This document shows positions 38,601 to 50,088 of a stretch of 64,000 nucleotides of DNA, one piece after another. The notes under the pieces were generated by a model. That model worked only from the letters and a program-made list of their open reading frames with translations, made no database searches and was not told the origin of the DNA. Within the stretch, counting starts at the first letter, position 1. The number at the start of each line of letters is the position of its first letter. The stretch is from Psettodes erumei (lineage: Eukaryota > Chordata > Actinopteri > Pleuronectiformes > Psettodidae): assembly GCA_016785225.1 (NCBI GenBank), contig JAFBJZ010000608.1, positions 558,001-622,000 on the forward strand, read 5' to 3'. The position numbers were made by a program, and so were the translations under genes.

Positions 38601-40422
38601 AAGTGTGGCTCCCTACATTTCTTTTAATTGCCCTTTAATGCGGGCCTGTGCAGTGGGAGCCCATTTCAGCTCACAGAGTGGACGAATATGAAGAGGTTTT
38701 ACAAAAAGAGGCATAACTAGTTTTCTTCATATGATACAGGAGCCCAAAGAAAACCTGATTATGTCTCTACACACCTGTACTTTACTCTTGTCTTATTGAC
38801 AAGGGTTTAACAAGCTGCTCCATGCTGAGAACAGTGGGGGTTAGAAAAACAAGGCTCTTTAAACCACAGCCAACAAGAACAGGTTGGCTTGGGGGGGGGG
38901 CTGTGAGATATTGTGAAAACTACCACATTGGTCATATATTTTTTTCTACTAACTAACTAACACCAGGTTTCTATCACTGAAGAAGCATCAACTCCCAGTG
39001 GAAGTGATAACATTAGCAGGATGCATCCTTTGTAAGATGTATACTGTGACTGTATACTGTGTTACAAAGTCCTATCCAACTGTGATGCGCCTGTCAGTTC
39101 TATCTGTTTGTAAGTATGACAGTGACCCAGTGATACAGACAGCATTCAGTGCACCACCTCTATTTCATGGGCTAAACTCAGTCCTTCCCTGTCTAATTAT
39201 GCTTTTGTGTGCATAAGATTATCTGAGGCTTGTAAAAACCTATTTTCCCTCACGGTGAATAAAAAAGGCCTCTTTGTCAAGTGGGGGCATGTCAACACAC
39301 TTCTGTGGATGAGCGGTGCTGTCAGCATCAGTGCGGTGTGGATACACACACACACGAAAACATGCACAAGCTCCGCACGTGTGCACGCTGCATCCTGGAT
39401 TATGTCACAGAACTGGAATGCCATCACATGACAAAGGGGAACAGGCTGCGTTCAATGAGTCAGAGCGACTAAGGCACTCACTTGTTTTTTTTTTTATCAC
39501 GAAACGCAGCATGAGCTGCAGCTGCAGAGTGAACTCCTCTCAGTGTTAACACGGCAACTTTCGCGGCAGCAGTGAGCCAGGAAGCCCGTTTTCCCCCAGA
39601 CAGGGTGCATGTCTTTTGTTTATAGTTTACACACACACACTGTTTGGGGTTCAATACCAGAGTCAACACGTAGCACTTGCTGTGTGCTGATGTTTGTTTG
39701 AACACTTGTCTGGCAAATAAGAGTCTGCTTTCAGCTTTCCAGGGCTGCTGCTGCACAAGCCAGGCGGATTTTCATGCATTCAAACTCTGCATCTCTAAAA
39801 TAGTAACCATGTCCTGCAAGGAGAGAAATCTGACAGCCAAAGAAAGTTAAATTAAAAAAGGTGTAACAATGCTTTATTTTTAGACTGTGTAGAAACTGTG
39901 TAGAAACAGTATGTTAATTACTCCAGGCAATAAAAGTCATGAATGGTAATAATATTAACAGCTGATTATGGTTTTAATTAAAACACTTAAGGGGGTGATC
40001 ATCTTATCACAGCATTACATCTTCTTGATTAAAGCACTACCTTTCTTTCCCTCCTCTTTAAGGTGATAGCGGCTGCCTCAGAAGTGAGCTGGGGCCTTGA
40101 AGTGCAGGCTGGGATTTGTGGCAAACACAAAAGGAGCAGAGGAGGGGGTTGGGGGGGCTGTCCCTTTTGAAAAGGCTATCATGTAGAGCCTTCAGCCAAA
40201 GATGATCTGCAGCTTACATGGGGAAAACCTGGTTAAATGTTGATCAGGCCCATTATCTGGCTCTCCGTGAGGGTGCGTTTGATGGTTTAGGCCAGGGAGG
40301 GCTCCAGAGGTCTCCGAGGCTCAGTCTGTGTCCCTTCTCCTGTCTCTATATTGGTATGCATCCCTCATAATAGAGGCAAGAGGCAGGGGGTCTCATTAGG
40401 GGCCGGGGAGTGTTGTTTTGGT

Positions 40423-40448
40423 GGGGTGGCGGGTTTGGGGAGGGGGGG
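40423..40448 (+). other. G-quadruplex motif
   Basis: Runs GGGG, GGG, GGGG and a 7-G run with loops TGGC, TTT and A. Further G runs occur from 40385. Confidence 0.7.
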
Positions 40449-42129
40449 TGAATTCCTCGGGGCAGATGCACCATCATGTAGGCCAGAAGCTGAAAAATGC
40501 ATCATGGGAGCAGGTGAAAGATAAACAACACATAAGGCCAATTCTTGTTTGCCCTCTGCACCTTCTTTTGCAGCCACACATCACTCCACAACTGTTTCCG
40601 AATGACGTGCATTGAGATCCGTATCGTAGTAGAAAAGCGCACCAGGTGGGCTGCGTCTTTTGACAACAGGAACTTTGTCCGCTGTAACACTCACACTGAG
40701 AGATAGCTTCCTTTCCAACTACTCGCAGTGACTGACAAGCGGCGCAGACGTGACTATTTTGAGGACACCCAGAGTACTGAATGATCTCCTCACTTCCGTC
40801 TTGCAAGCAAACGTCCAGGCTGCAGCTCGGTAACATGGATTCCCCCTGGGTAGCTACTTCCTCTGTCATCTGTCACCACTTCCTGTCTGTGAAGAGCGGG
40901 TAATGACAGCATGCAGGTGCTGCTAGCCGGGTGGTATCACTGCAAGGCATCAGCAATACAAGACATACCCCCCCCACCCCCAGGTTAATACTGTTTGGTT
41001 CAGTTGCTTTAATTGTAGGATTAATTTATTTCTTTAACCAACTTATTCACACATGCAGCAATCGCCACAGTGAGTTTTTGCATTCGCCGACAGGTCAAAC
41101 ACAACATTATCATGTGCAAGACTCAAAGTGGTCCCTGAACCGAGCTAAAATGATTACATATTGGCCGTTACTCAGATATTTGTTCTGCTGCGCTGCACAT
41201 AGAAATTGATGTTCCATGAACCCTGGATATTGTTCTCATAGGGTCATGGTTTGGAATTTCATGTAGGTGATGAATGGCTGCAGATTTATTGAGGAGCTTA
41301 TGAGTAAGACTGTATCACTGTATTGAGATTATCAGAGAATATAGTTATTAAGGAAAATCCACAGTGATAAAGAATGTTTTTTTTTTATTTAATCACAAAG
41401 GGTTGATCTCACAAGAGTCAGAGTGACCCATAACTTGTTAGAAATATCAGCCTGGCCTGGGTGAACTCTCTGTCCCGCCTTCCCAGCAGTGCGTAAAACC
41501 ACTGCCATGGTTTGTTATGACAAAGGTCACGGATAACGGATGATCTGCCTACAGTCCCCTAATGTGAGAACAAAGACTTTGTCAAAATATATTCCAGCAA
41601 TAAGAGCGAGCAGGGGATAAGTTACATTGTTTTGGGGATAGGTTTTCCAGACGGAGCGACAGCGAAGACAGGCCCCGGCCGTGGATTTACTGGGACTCGT
41701 TCTAGTCCGTTAATCCTCGATCCTCTTTGACTCTTTCCACAGGTTTCTCTGCCAGCAAGCCTTATGGGCTCTGAAGTGGTTTGCCCTTCCTTTGCTCACC
41801 AATAATTTCTAGTTCTTGTTATGCCAGACCAACCTGTTTTCTGTGGTAAAAATGTAGGGATAATGGAGCTTAAAGAAAATTATATGAACAGCAAAAGCAA
41901 CAAATTGTATGGGGGGAAACTATGTTGAACTTGGTACATAAGAATCAAATGTTTCCTGAAATTTTAAAAGTCAATAGTAACAGACACAATATGCCCAAAT
42001 TTGACATGTTAAAAATGAAGTGTAGAGCATGGTAAGTGGTGTAGAAAAATGTCTGCACATCTTTCTCATGCTCTCAACAGTCAAGCAGTTTACACCGAGA
42101 TGGCTCTTGTTCTGTATAAAATAATCCAT

Positions 42130-42610
42130 ATGGCTGCTCCTCCGGATCGGGGATCCCATGCCGTTACCGGCCCCATACATTAGGCTTTTTATGGGCCTTG
42201 CATGGGGAATGATGAAACCGAATCAGGTCATGCCACTTGATAGACATTCTCCCCAGCTATCATTTGCACACACAATCCTTTTAAAGTACAGAGCGGGGCG
42301 GTGCCCCCCTCCTCACAGCCGCGTAGCAGCTTCCCCAGAAGCTGTCATCATATTGTTCTCTTAAATATTTAACTTCCTCAAGAGATTGAGATGTAATATA
42401 AGAAATTATCCCTGTAATGCCCACTGACTGCTACAAACAGATGTGAAATTTCAGGGTCGACAGAGACTGTAATCAGCCCCCCTATGGCCAAGCTATCATG
42501 TTCTTCACTGGGGTCAGACACACAGTCTCCCTTTTCATATTACCCCTCAGATTTGTCTGTAAGGTAGTGTTATATGGGCTGTGGAGAATTATTAGGCCCT
42601 GGACACATCA
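42130..42610. promoter_or_regulatory. Candidate conserved regulatory element
   Basis: Unique sequence with GGCTTTTTATGGGCC, CCACTTGATAGAC, CTATCATTTGCA, CCTATGGCC and GAATTATTAGGCCC. Lies about 3 kb downstream of foxi2. No repeat similarity noticed. Confidence 0.25.
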
Positions 42611-43444
42611 TTTTATTTGAAACCAACAAATTGCCATACAAAGCACCTCTTAAAGTTGCATGTACTTCTCTACATCATCAGGAAGAAGTTTGCAAGATAT
42701 GGCATCGTCAATACCTGCACTCAGCAGTTTAAAAGTCAGAGAGGGGATGGGGTGGGGGTGGGTGTTGCAAGTGTTGTTGTAGTTGCTTATTTATCAGTTG
42801 AGATCTTGCTTAATAGCTAATGGGAGTTAAGCTTCTCACTTTGCAGACTGCAACACTATCCAACAGTGATACATCACTCCAGCTCATGTCACTCACTGGC
42901 TAACGTGGACAAGCCTCCAGGTCCCAAGCTGCAGACAATCTCTCTTCCTCTCTTTCCGGTTGTACTATCTTTGCTGTCCTCAGCTGAAAGTAATCCAAAA
43001 GCCATCCCTGCTCTCTCTAGCTGCCATCCGATGACTTGCTGGTGTATCTAGTCCCATAAAGAGAAAGGATTAAAATAATCCAGTTCTGAAACAGCGGCTC
43101 CTTCAATTATGAGCCAACCTCACCTTTGGAGGGATGACCCTTTGGGGCTGAAACCCATCATTATGGGTTTAGCCCACTAGGCATGTGTGGGGACCAGGGG
43201 CCACCCTTATGCCGAGGTATTCGGCAAGGCCCGGTCCTGCAGCCCTGGAGGCAGGGGCCCTCGAGCAGGTAGCGCAGAGACATGGTGGCCTGACTGATAT
43301 TCATGTGGACCGGGTAAATGTGCCCTTCAGGCACAGGGCACTGGAGCATTACATTTCTGAGAACTGACAGGGTGACTTGGAAACAAGTGGATGTGCCAGA
43401 CACACGTGTTGTTTGCTTGCATGCAGGCTTGGGGGTTTTAAGTC

Positions 43445-43725
43445 GTTAACAGTGGTGGATTGCTAGTAAAGGTACTGCAGTGTAGAGGTTCACAGTTACA
43501 AGTGACAAAATTCTGTACTAGTAAATGAACAAAAAATCCAAAAGTAAAAGTATTCATTATGCAAAAGTGACCTATTTGTAATGTGTAGGCATCACTATTT
43601 TTGCAGCTGGTATTTTAAAATATTTGCATTACAGTACTGCAGACTATTTTAATTTATAATAATAAATAATCATTTTTAGTTGATTAGGAATCAGGAAAGT
43701 AATTAGTAACTAAAGCAACTTCAAA
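43445..43725 (+). mobile_element. Fragment of the same interspersed repeat family (copy B, opposite orientation)
   Basis: Starts ACAGTGGTGGA, then TAAAGGTACTGCAGTGTAG, AAAAGTAAAAGTATTCATTATGC (read as two pieces), GTGACC, and ends GAAAGTAATTAGTAACTAAAGC. The right end is the reverse complement of the GTTACTTTGCAG region in copy A, and the left end CAGTGGTGG matches the family's terminal motif. It is more complete than copy A and appears non-autonomous. Confidence 0.5.
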
Positions 43726-43999
43726 AAACATATACATTATTTACTCTCCAAAATAGATTTTCTTTTACATATAATGTCGAATTAATGCATCCTGACAATT
43801 CCACACTGAGTGAGAGAAGTTACAAACCGGTCCGAGGGATCAAGGAATGACAGTAATAAGAACTAAAAGGCCTCCGAACGTGCTTTACACTCTGTTCACT
43901 GGACGTGATGAGGATTTCCAACAGGAAACTTGTTAGCTACTGTGAGAACCTGCTCCTGTATGACAAAAATCCTCTTTGTCTCGTTCCGTGGCCCTGCTC

Positions 44000-44270
44000 C
44001 ACAGATAATGGAGCAAAATGTGGCCTGAGGGAGATAATTTGTTCCCAGATCTTCAGATCGCAATATTTTCATTTGAGCCCAGGAGGGGATCTCCTGAATT
44101 GCCAGCTTCCATTGTGTTCCAACAAGGGGCACGAATGTCTTGTCAATTAATTTTTCTTTTATTCCAGACCACAGAGCGCCTGAGTGAATTCAATTACCAA
44201 CCAATTAAGAGGTGTTTCCTTTTATTTACAGGCTTTGATTCCGTGCGTATCCATATTGTTTGGAAATAAG
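44000..44270. promoter_or_regulatory. Candidate conserved regulatory element
   Basis: Unique sequence 1 to 1.8 kb downstream of foxi2 with CTTGTCAATTAATTTTTC, GAATTCAATTACCAACCAAT and TAAGAGGTGTTTCC. The TGTTT cores could be forkhead sites. Confidence 0.22.
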
Positions 44271-45300
44271 ACAAGAGCGGGGTGTTAAATCACTTGAACA
44301 TTTCCTCTGCATGGGCTGTTTAATATTTTCTCCCCAGCAGCATGGTTCCTGCTGTGTCCCCTGGGTCACAAGCACAACAAGAGCACATTTCATGTCGTTG
44401 GACTCTCTCAGCAATTGTTCTGTGGATGCTCTTCCACGGTGGTTCCCAATAAAAAAGGGGAGGAAAAAACAAAAAAACAAATCCCATTAACAGGATCCAC
44501 ACACGAAAGAGCCAGCATTTTGCGTGACAAGACTTTGGGAACAGATGGAGACAGGTGGAATATTCTGCAAACAGGTTCACATCAAACAGGCCCAGTCTGA
44601 GTCTGAATCCAGGCCAGACAAAAAGCTGAACTTCTGAACCTTGTGGAAATAAGTTAAAGGTCTGATTGCCTGTTGAAACGGGGCTATTGGAAGTGACAAG
44701 CGGAAAATGTCTCTGTCTTACACACTTTACTGCCTACAGCCACTTGACTTCAGATTTCCTGATAGTCTCTGAAGCATTTTCATACTGGTTAATTTCTTCA
44801 CTTTCTTAGAATACCAGCAACGTTTGAGGAATTAATCTGAATATTTCTACTGGCTGTGAAGAGAGACCAAAAACACAGCGGGGTCTCCAAAATATTTTAA
44901 TCAGAAAATGTACAAAAAGGCAGGCTGTTCTACAATCTGAAACTTGATTTTCACATCAGGATTGCTTTGTCCTGAATCTAGATTTGCACTTTAGGAACAA
45001 AACAATAAACACAAGGTTCATTAAGTAGCACACAGCAGAATAAAGTTGATAAAACCATTAAACCACTATTAAGTACATTGTGCAAATGTCAATAGGAGTA
45101 TTTAAGTGGTTTCAGTAAGAAAAACAATTAAAGGCCTGACATTACTTTTATAACCAAGACCCAGATGGGAGATAAATAAAGTGTAAATCAATTGAAATAT
45201 AATTATCCTCATGTCTTTCAGTTTCTCTGACTTGTCAACACATGTAGATAAGGAGGAAAATAACACATCAGCCATGACGATGGAATTAAAATAAATGACT

Positions 45301-45306
45301 TTTATT
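45301..45306 (-). terminator. foxi2 candidate polyadenylation signal
   Basis: AATAAA on the minus strand (TTTATT on plus), about 490 bases after the foxi2 stop. A nearer AATAAA at 45554-45559 (minus) is an alternative that would give a shorter 3' UTR of about 240 bases. Confidence 0.4.
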
Positions 45307-45792
45307 CAAACATCGACATGGAGTTTAAATAAAACACAAAACACACTTGAGTCTAAAATACATGTCACATCGTGTCTTCTTATGAAAATAATTTCTGTAC
45401 ATATTTGTCTTCTTTTGTAAGACAGGGAGTCGGCCCAACAGAGCAGCTACAATTATAGGTATATTAAAAGTAAGTAAGTAAAATAGGCATCCATCAGTTT
45501 AAGGACACATCTTTGTAGGAAGATGTGTGAAATGTTTTTTGTTCTTTTTTTCATTTATTCTTTTTTTTGTTTGAAAGAAACATATTTGTTGTGCTATTCT
45601 AATAGCCTACACTGAAATATATTATTCCTAGTTTGGAAGGGTTATCGTGAATAATTCCAGTTTAATCCCAGTGGTAGTGTTACAATGGAGCCAACCAACC
45701 CAGTAAATGAGTCATAAGTAATAACAGTATAGGCTACATGTGAAATTTTTAGGCTAACGGTGATAAATTAATTGTCTGGGTGTGCAGACCGT

Positions 45793-46325
45793 CTACACCT
45801 CGGTTCCTTCCCGGCTGTATATGAGGTTATTAACACTAAAATGGTTGGAGAGGCTCTGTACTGATGTGTAGTAGTTGATTCTGTTGTTGTCAGAGTTCAG
45901 AGGAGAGATTAAAGTGGGCGAGTAGGAGCCCAGTCCGGACATGCCCTCTCTGGTCTGAGACAATCCCCCGAGGTGCCCGGACCCGTAGTCCCGCTCCCCG
46001 CCCCGGGAGCCCTCGTTGCCGCCGCTGCCCGCCAGCAGTGAGTTCACGCTGGACACGAAGCTGCCGAAACACGGGCTGTGCTCCGCGGAGGGAGACGGCG
46101 ACGACTTGGACTCCGTGGAGGCCGGGGATCCGTGCAGGCTGGGCGGGGAGGAGCTCAGGAGGCTGGCGGTGTCGGAGAGCTTGTGCGGGCCGTCGTCCGA
46201 CTTGACGGGCAGAGAGGTGCTGTCAGCTCCGCTAATGTCAGCCCTCCGTTTTCTCTTCCGTCTGAAGTTGCCGTTGTCGAACATCTTCTCGCAGTTGGGA
46301 TCCAGCGTCCAGTAGTTTCCTTTAC
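45793..46325 (-). CDS. foxi2: foxi2 coding exon 2
   Basis: Begins after acceptor CGTCCAG, completes Gly200, then encodes KGNYWTLDPNCEKMFDNGNF (wing 2), the basic stretch, a Ser/Pro-rich region and the conserved C-terminal tail. Stop TAG is at 45795-45793. The exon is noticeably CpG-rich compared with its surroundings. Confidence 0.93.
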
Positions 46326-47192
46326 CTGGACGAGGACAAAACCCAAGGGTTAAAACGGGTGACAAGCCTGCAACTTCATTTTTGACCTGCACACGATTTA
46401 ATTATTAATCTGCTTTTTCCATTTTTAAAATCTAATTTCCCCTAACAGGTAATTAGACTGACAACGAGCTGGAAACTATTTAAAAAGCAGTAGCAGCGTC
46501 AATACAGTGGAACGTGATTCATGGGAGTTTTTAAGGAGTTTTTTTTAATCCCCACACAAAAATGTAATTTTGCCAAAGTGATCCAAAGACTCACCGGGGT
46601 CATCCTCGTCCCGAGCCACTTTCTTGAAGCAGTCGTTCAGTGACAAGTTGTGTCGGATTGAATTCTGCCACCCAGCTTTGCTCTTCTTGTAGAAAGGAAA
46701 GTTGTCAGCCACATACTGATAGATCTGACTCAGAGTCAGCTTTTTGTCCTGCGCGTTCTGTATGGCCATGGCTATCAGCGCTGAGTAGGAGTAAGGTGGT
46801 CTGACCATCTTGAAGAGCTCCTGCTGGCTGGATATGGACAGCCACCCCAGGTCCGCTCCGCCAAACCCGGTGGGAGGTGGCAAGAACTGCCTCTGGTTCG
46901 ACCCGTATCCAGACTGAATGTAGGACGTGCCGTTGTTCCCGGGAAGATAAGGAGAGGAGTTGATGCCGGGTCCGTTCAGCCACAGGTACGGGTTCGTGGA
47001 CGGGGACGTGTACTCTCCGAGGCCGTAGCTGGAGGGGTGCGTCGGCGGCCTCTGGGGGTGGTGGTGGTGGAGGTTCTGCTGGTACACGCCGTAGTTGTCG
47101 CAGTACACGGCCATGTCCAGGAGCTCCTGCGCGCTGTGGTGCTGAATTGGGCTGGTCTGCTGGTTCGGGGGTTGGTGTCCAAAAGCGTTCAT
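45793..47192 (-). CDS. foxi2: foxi2: FoxI-class forkhead transcription factor (whole gene, 2 coding exons)
   Basis: Complete gene, 376 residues, from exons 47192-46595 and 46325-45793 with one 269-base phase-1 intron. It is a nuclear DNA-binding regulator; FoxI proteins act in placodal, otic, pharyngeal and ionocyte development. The forkhead domain runs from about residue 130 (RPPYSYSALIAMAIQ) to 226, with recognition helix NSIRHNLSLN at 177-186 and the basic run RRKRKRR at the end, a likely nuclear signal. The intron splits the domain at DPG/KGNYW, the position I know for FoxI genes. The N-terminus is Gln/His/Pro-rich with a short His run; the C-terminus is Ser-rich and ends IYSREGTEV, the FoxI tail motif. 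I start at ATG 47192; an upstream in-frame GTG at 47201 is not a credible start. The choice of foxi2 over foxi1 or foxi3 rests mainly on neighbours clrn3 and dock1. One oddity: residue 193 is Ala in KVARDEDD, where FoxI proteins I know have Pro. Confidence 0.93.
46595..47192 (-). CDS. foxi2: foxi2 coding exon 1
   Basis: Encodes residues 1-199 plus the first base of codon 200: the N-terminal region and the first three quarters of the forkhead domain, including the recognition helix. The start context is ATT-ATG-A (A at -3). It ends GATGACCCCG followed by donor GTGAGT. Confidence 0.93.
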
Positions 47193-47273
47193 AATCCGCA
47201 CTAGCCAGATTCCCCAAAACCTAATTTCGTGTCTGTCTCTCCCTCAGGACTGATCTCATCCTCAGAGGGAGGA

Positions 47274-47282
47274 GTATTTATG
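47274..47282 (-). promoter_or_regulatory. foxi2 TATA-like box
   Basis: CATAAATAC on the minus strand about 82-90 bases upstream of the foxi2 ATG. A start site 25-30 bases downstream would leave a 5' UTR of about 55-60 bases. The spacing is plausible, but no transcript data are available. Confidence 0.45.
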
Positions 47283-49799
47283 CGCAGCGCCCGGAGCCTC
47301 TCCAGGTAGCCCATTGAAGAAAAGTTTAAGGATGGTCACACCTCTCTTTTCTGTCCCGCAGCAGCCCATTTGTATTGACCCAGGCTCCGTATCAGGAAGC
47401 ATCGATACCGCTTTTAACCGCAGTACTGAGCTTCAGGTTGAGCTTCAGGTATATTCACGTTAAGAGACGTTAGTGTCTTATAACCCGTGCGTAATTATGC
47501 ACCGGCTCATATCTTTACTATGGTGAAATCCTTATTTTCAGGATTCAAGAATTGAAACAAACACAAAAGACCAAGTGCAAAGTTGAGTTATGAGAAGATT
47601 TTATTTCATTAATGTGATAAATTACTGGAGGACACCAGAATGCATTTTGTCCTGATCGTTGATCATTTCCAAATATATATTTTAGATCACTAGTATTATT
47701 ATTAGGGTTTGATGTGTGTTCTCTGTTTCTGAGAACAAACGTGATCGATACTCACACGGTCCAACTTAAACTCGAGTTATAACAGAACCACACTTTTTTT
47801 GTTTTTACGCAAACTTAAATGCCTGTCCACAGCAGATCACTACCAACACACAACATAATGTCTGATGGCTTTCATCAGCATTCTGATAAACAGTAAATAA
47901 GAATTGTCGTCTTGATAAATAGCATTAATTACAATTAACACATGCACACGCGCTGATTGTCACTGTGCCTGAACCTGCTGAACTTTCTGCGGGACAGTGT
48001 CAAACCCAAACAACCAGGGACCCGGGCGTGTTTGTAAAGAGCCACCTTCCCCTAAAAGATATTCGTTTGCAATAAACACTTAACAAGTGCCGTGGGTTTA
48101 GTGTCAACAAGTGACTCGGGGATAAAAAACATAACCCCCAGCAGAGAAGCATCTGCCCCCAGAGCCTTTATGATTTTGCAGCTTAGAATCATCAGGATTT
48201 ATCCTACTTCAACTTTTGAATTATTGAAATAACCTGCGATTTTAACAGCCTGACTGAAACTGGGGATAACACGATAAAATCAGATTAGTGTAAAGTGAAG
48301 AAACAGTTGAGACAATTTTCTTCTGCCGCTGCTTCAACTTTTAAGGCGAATAAACGCCAGGCCAATGCGATTGTATTTCATTCCAATGGGGAGTCCCGAG
48401 GGCCACTGAAAGGGGATTTAACACCTAAAAACTGCTTTAACAGACTTGCACTATTTTAACTTTATTTTATCTGCTGGGCTCTGGTGCCGACCTCTGGCCG
48501 GTGAATGGTCGGAGTTTCGAATGAGAGGAAGGTGGGAAAGACGATAACAGTCCACCGATACTGTAAGACGCCGCGTAACGTTGGTTGTAAGTTCTTTCAG
48601 TTTTAACTTGCAAAGCCACAAACCTATAATTTCATCATATTCCACAGAGACTTCTTCTTCTGCGCAACATAGCGGCGATTTATACTCCTGAAATTTTGTC
48701 TCCCACGGTATCATGTTATTATATCAGGTCTGTGACTTATTACTGCATGGCTCCATGTGATAAATCACTGTTGAAATCCGCTACTGTTTTAAAGTGCACG
48801 CGTTAACTTTGGACTCAGGAAGTTTATAATGACAAACTAAACATGTACATTTAAAAATAATAATGTAATCACAAGTCGCCTCCGCGTTCAGGTCTGCTGT
48901 GCCCCCCTGTGAGGACTGGGCTCTGCTGGACTCCTGCACTAATCGCCGGTACATTCCTCCTCTCCATGACCTTGATGTAATTGTTTGGCTCCGAGGTGTT
49001 GTCCCGGCCACAGGCCGTACAGCAGCGGCGAGCAGTGGACTCCGTGGGAGGGGAGTGGCATTTAACCCCCAGATGAAAACAACACAACCTGTTGGGTGTC
49101 TAACACCCAGTGCAGCTAATTACTGCTGACTGGACATCTGAATCGGAAAAAGTTGAAGCAAAGATGGCAATGATCCTCCTCACCCTGAGACTTAAACATC
49201 TAAGGGGGAGTTTGGCATTGTTAAGGCAACATGATCTCTTATAGCTTTCAAATTTAACAAACTATTTATTTATGTCGGCAAATAATTATGCAATCGTTGG
49301 TATTATAACGGGCATGGCCATTCTATCACTGTTAGTTCTTTTACATTAGAAATAAAAAAGACACCAGAGTTCAGGATTATTGTTGTGCTCAATCAGCCAT
49401 CGATCACAGTTTTCACTATTTTTTCCTCACTAAATCACACATTAATTTCAGAGATGTCAAATGCGGAACAACCTGGCAACATCAAGCCCCCATGCCATTG
49501 TAAAGTAATAACTCAAACATGCTGAGTGTGTGTGGGAGGGAGGGGGTGTCTATTGTTACTCTGCCATGTCTGTCTTCATCCCCTGTTTCCTCCAGCTTTT
49601 CGAGGTCATGGGAGCTTTTCTTTAGGAGATCAAGTCAATCAGGACGAGGTCAGAGAGGCAGGGCAGAGCCACCGCAGGCCCCTTCAGACTTGGAGCAGAG
49701 GGGGAATAAAACACTGCTGCAGGTGATAGGGCAATCACCCATACTGCTACTTCTTCATTCAGTATACATTGGTGCATTTTACTGCTGGGACTGGAGTTA

Positions 49800-50040
49800 A
49801 ATACCTGCTGGAATCAGCAAAGGCCCTCAGGGTTAATAAGGTTTGTTGGTCTGCGAGCAGCCTTGGCTTTAACCACGAGGCCCTATGAGTTAGACATCTG
49901 CAATCCTGTTATTTGCTTTGAAGTAATTAACAGACTATTCAATGCATTTAAGGCCAATAAAATCATGAAAGGCCCAGTTAAAGTCATTAATTTTGACTGG
50001 GTAAACAAAATCATCCCTTTGTGTAGCCAGGGGCTACTGG
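49800..50040. promoter_or_regulatory. Candidate conserved regulatory element
   Basis: About 2.6 kb upstream of foxi2: GGTTAATAAGG, GAAGTAATTAACAG, GCCAATAAAATCATG and GTCATTAATTTTGAC in 0.2 kb, ending at a CT microsatellite. Upstream position makes it a reasonable foxi2 enhancer candidate. Confidence 0.28.
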
Positions 50041-50052
50041 CTACGTGGTCGC

Positions 50053-50088
<36 letters not shown>
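50053..50088. repeat. (CT)n microsatellite
   Basis: About 17 CT units with one TT interruption. Confidence 0.95.

Larger units (their letters stand above)
26945..45290. other. Intergenic desert between clrn3 and foxi2
   Basis: About 18 kb with no exon I can support. It contains a LINE-like tail with a TATC repeat, one copy of a short interspersed element family, two G-rich tracts with strong quadruplex potential, and several unique stretches with the look of developmental enhancers, listed individually. Confidence 0.6.

Noticed and set aside
47193..47201. Extended foxi2 start three codons upstream
   Set aside because: The codon at 47201 is GTG; the ATG at 47192 has A at -3 and gives a normal FoxI N-terminus.
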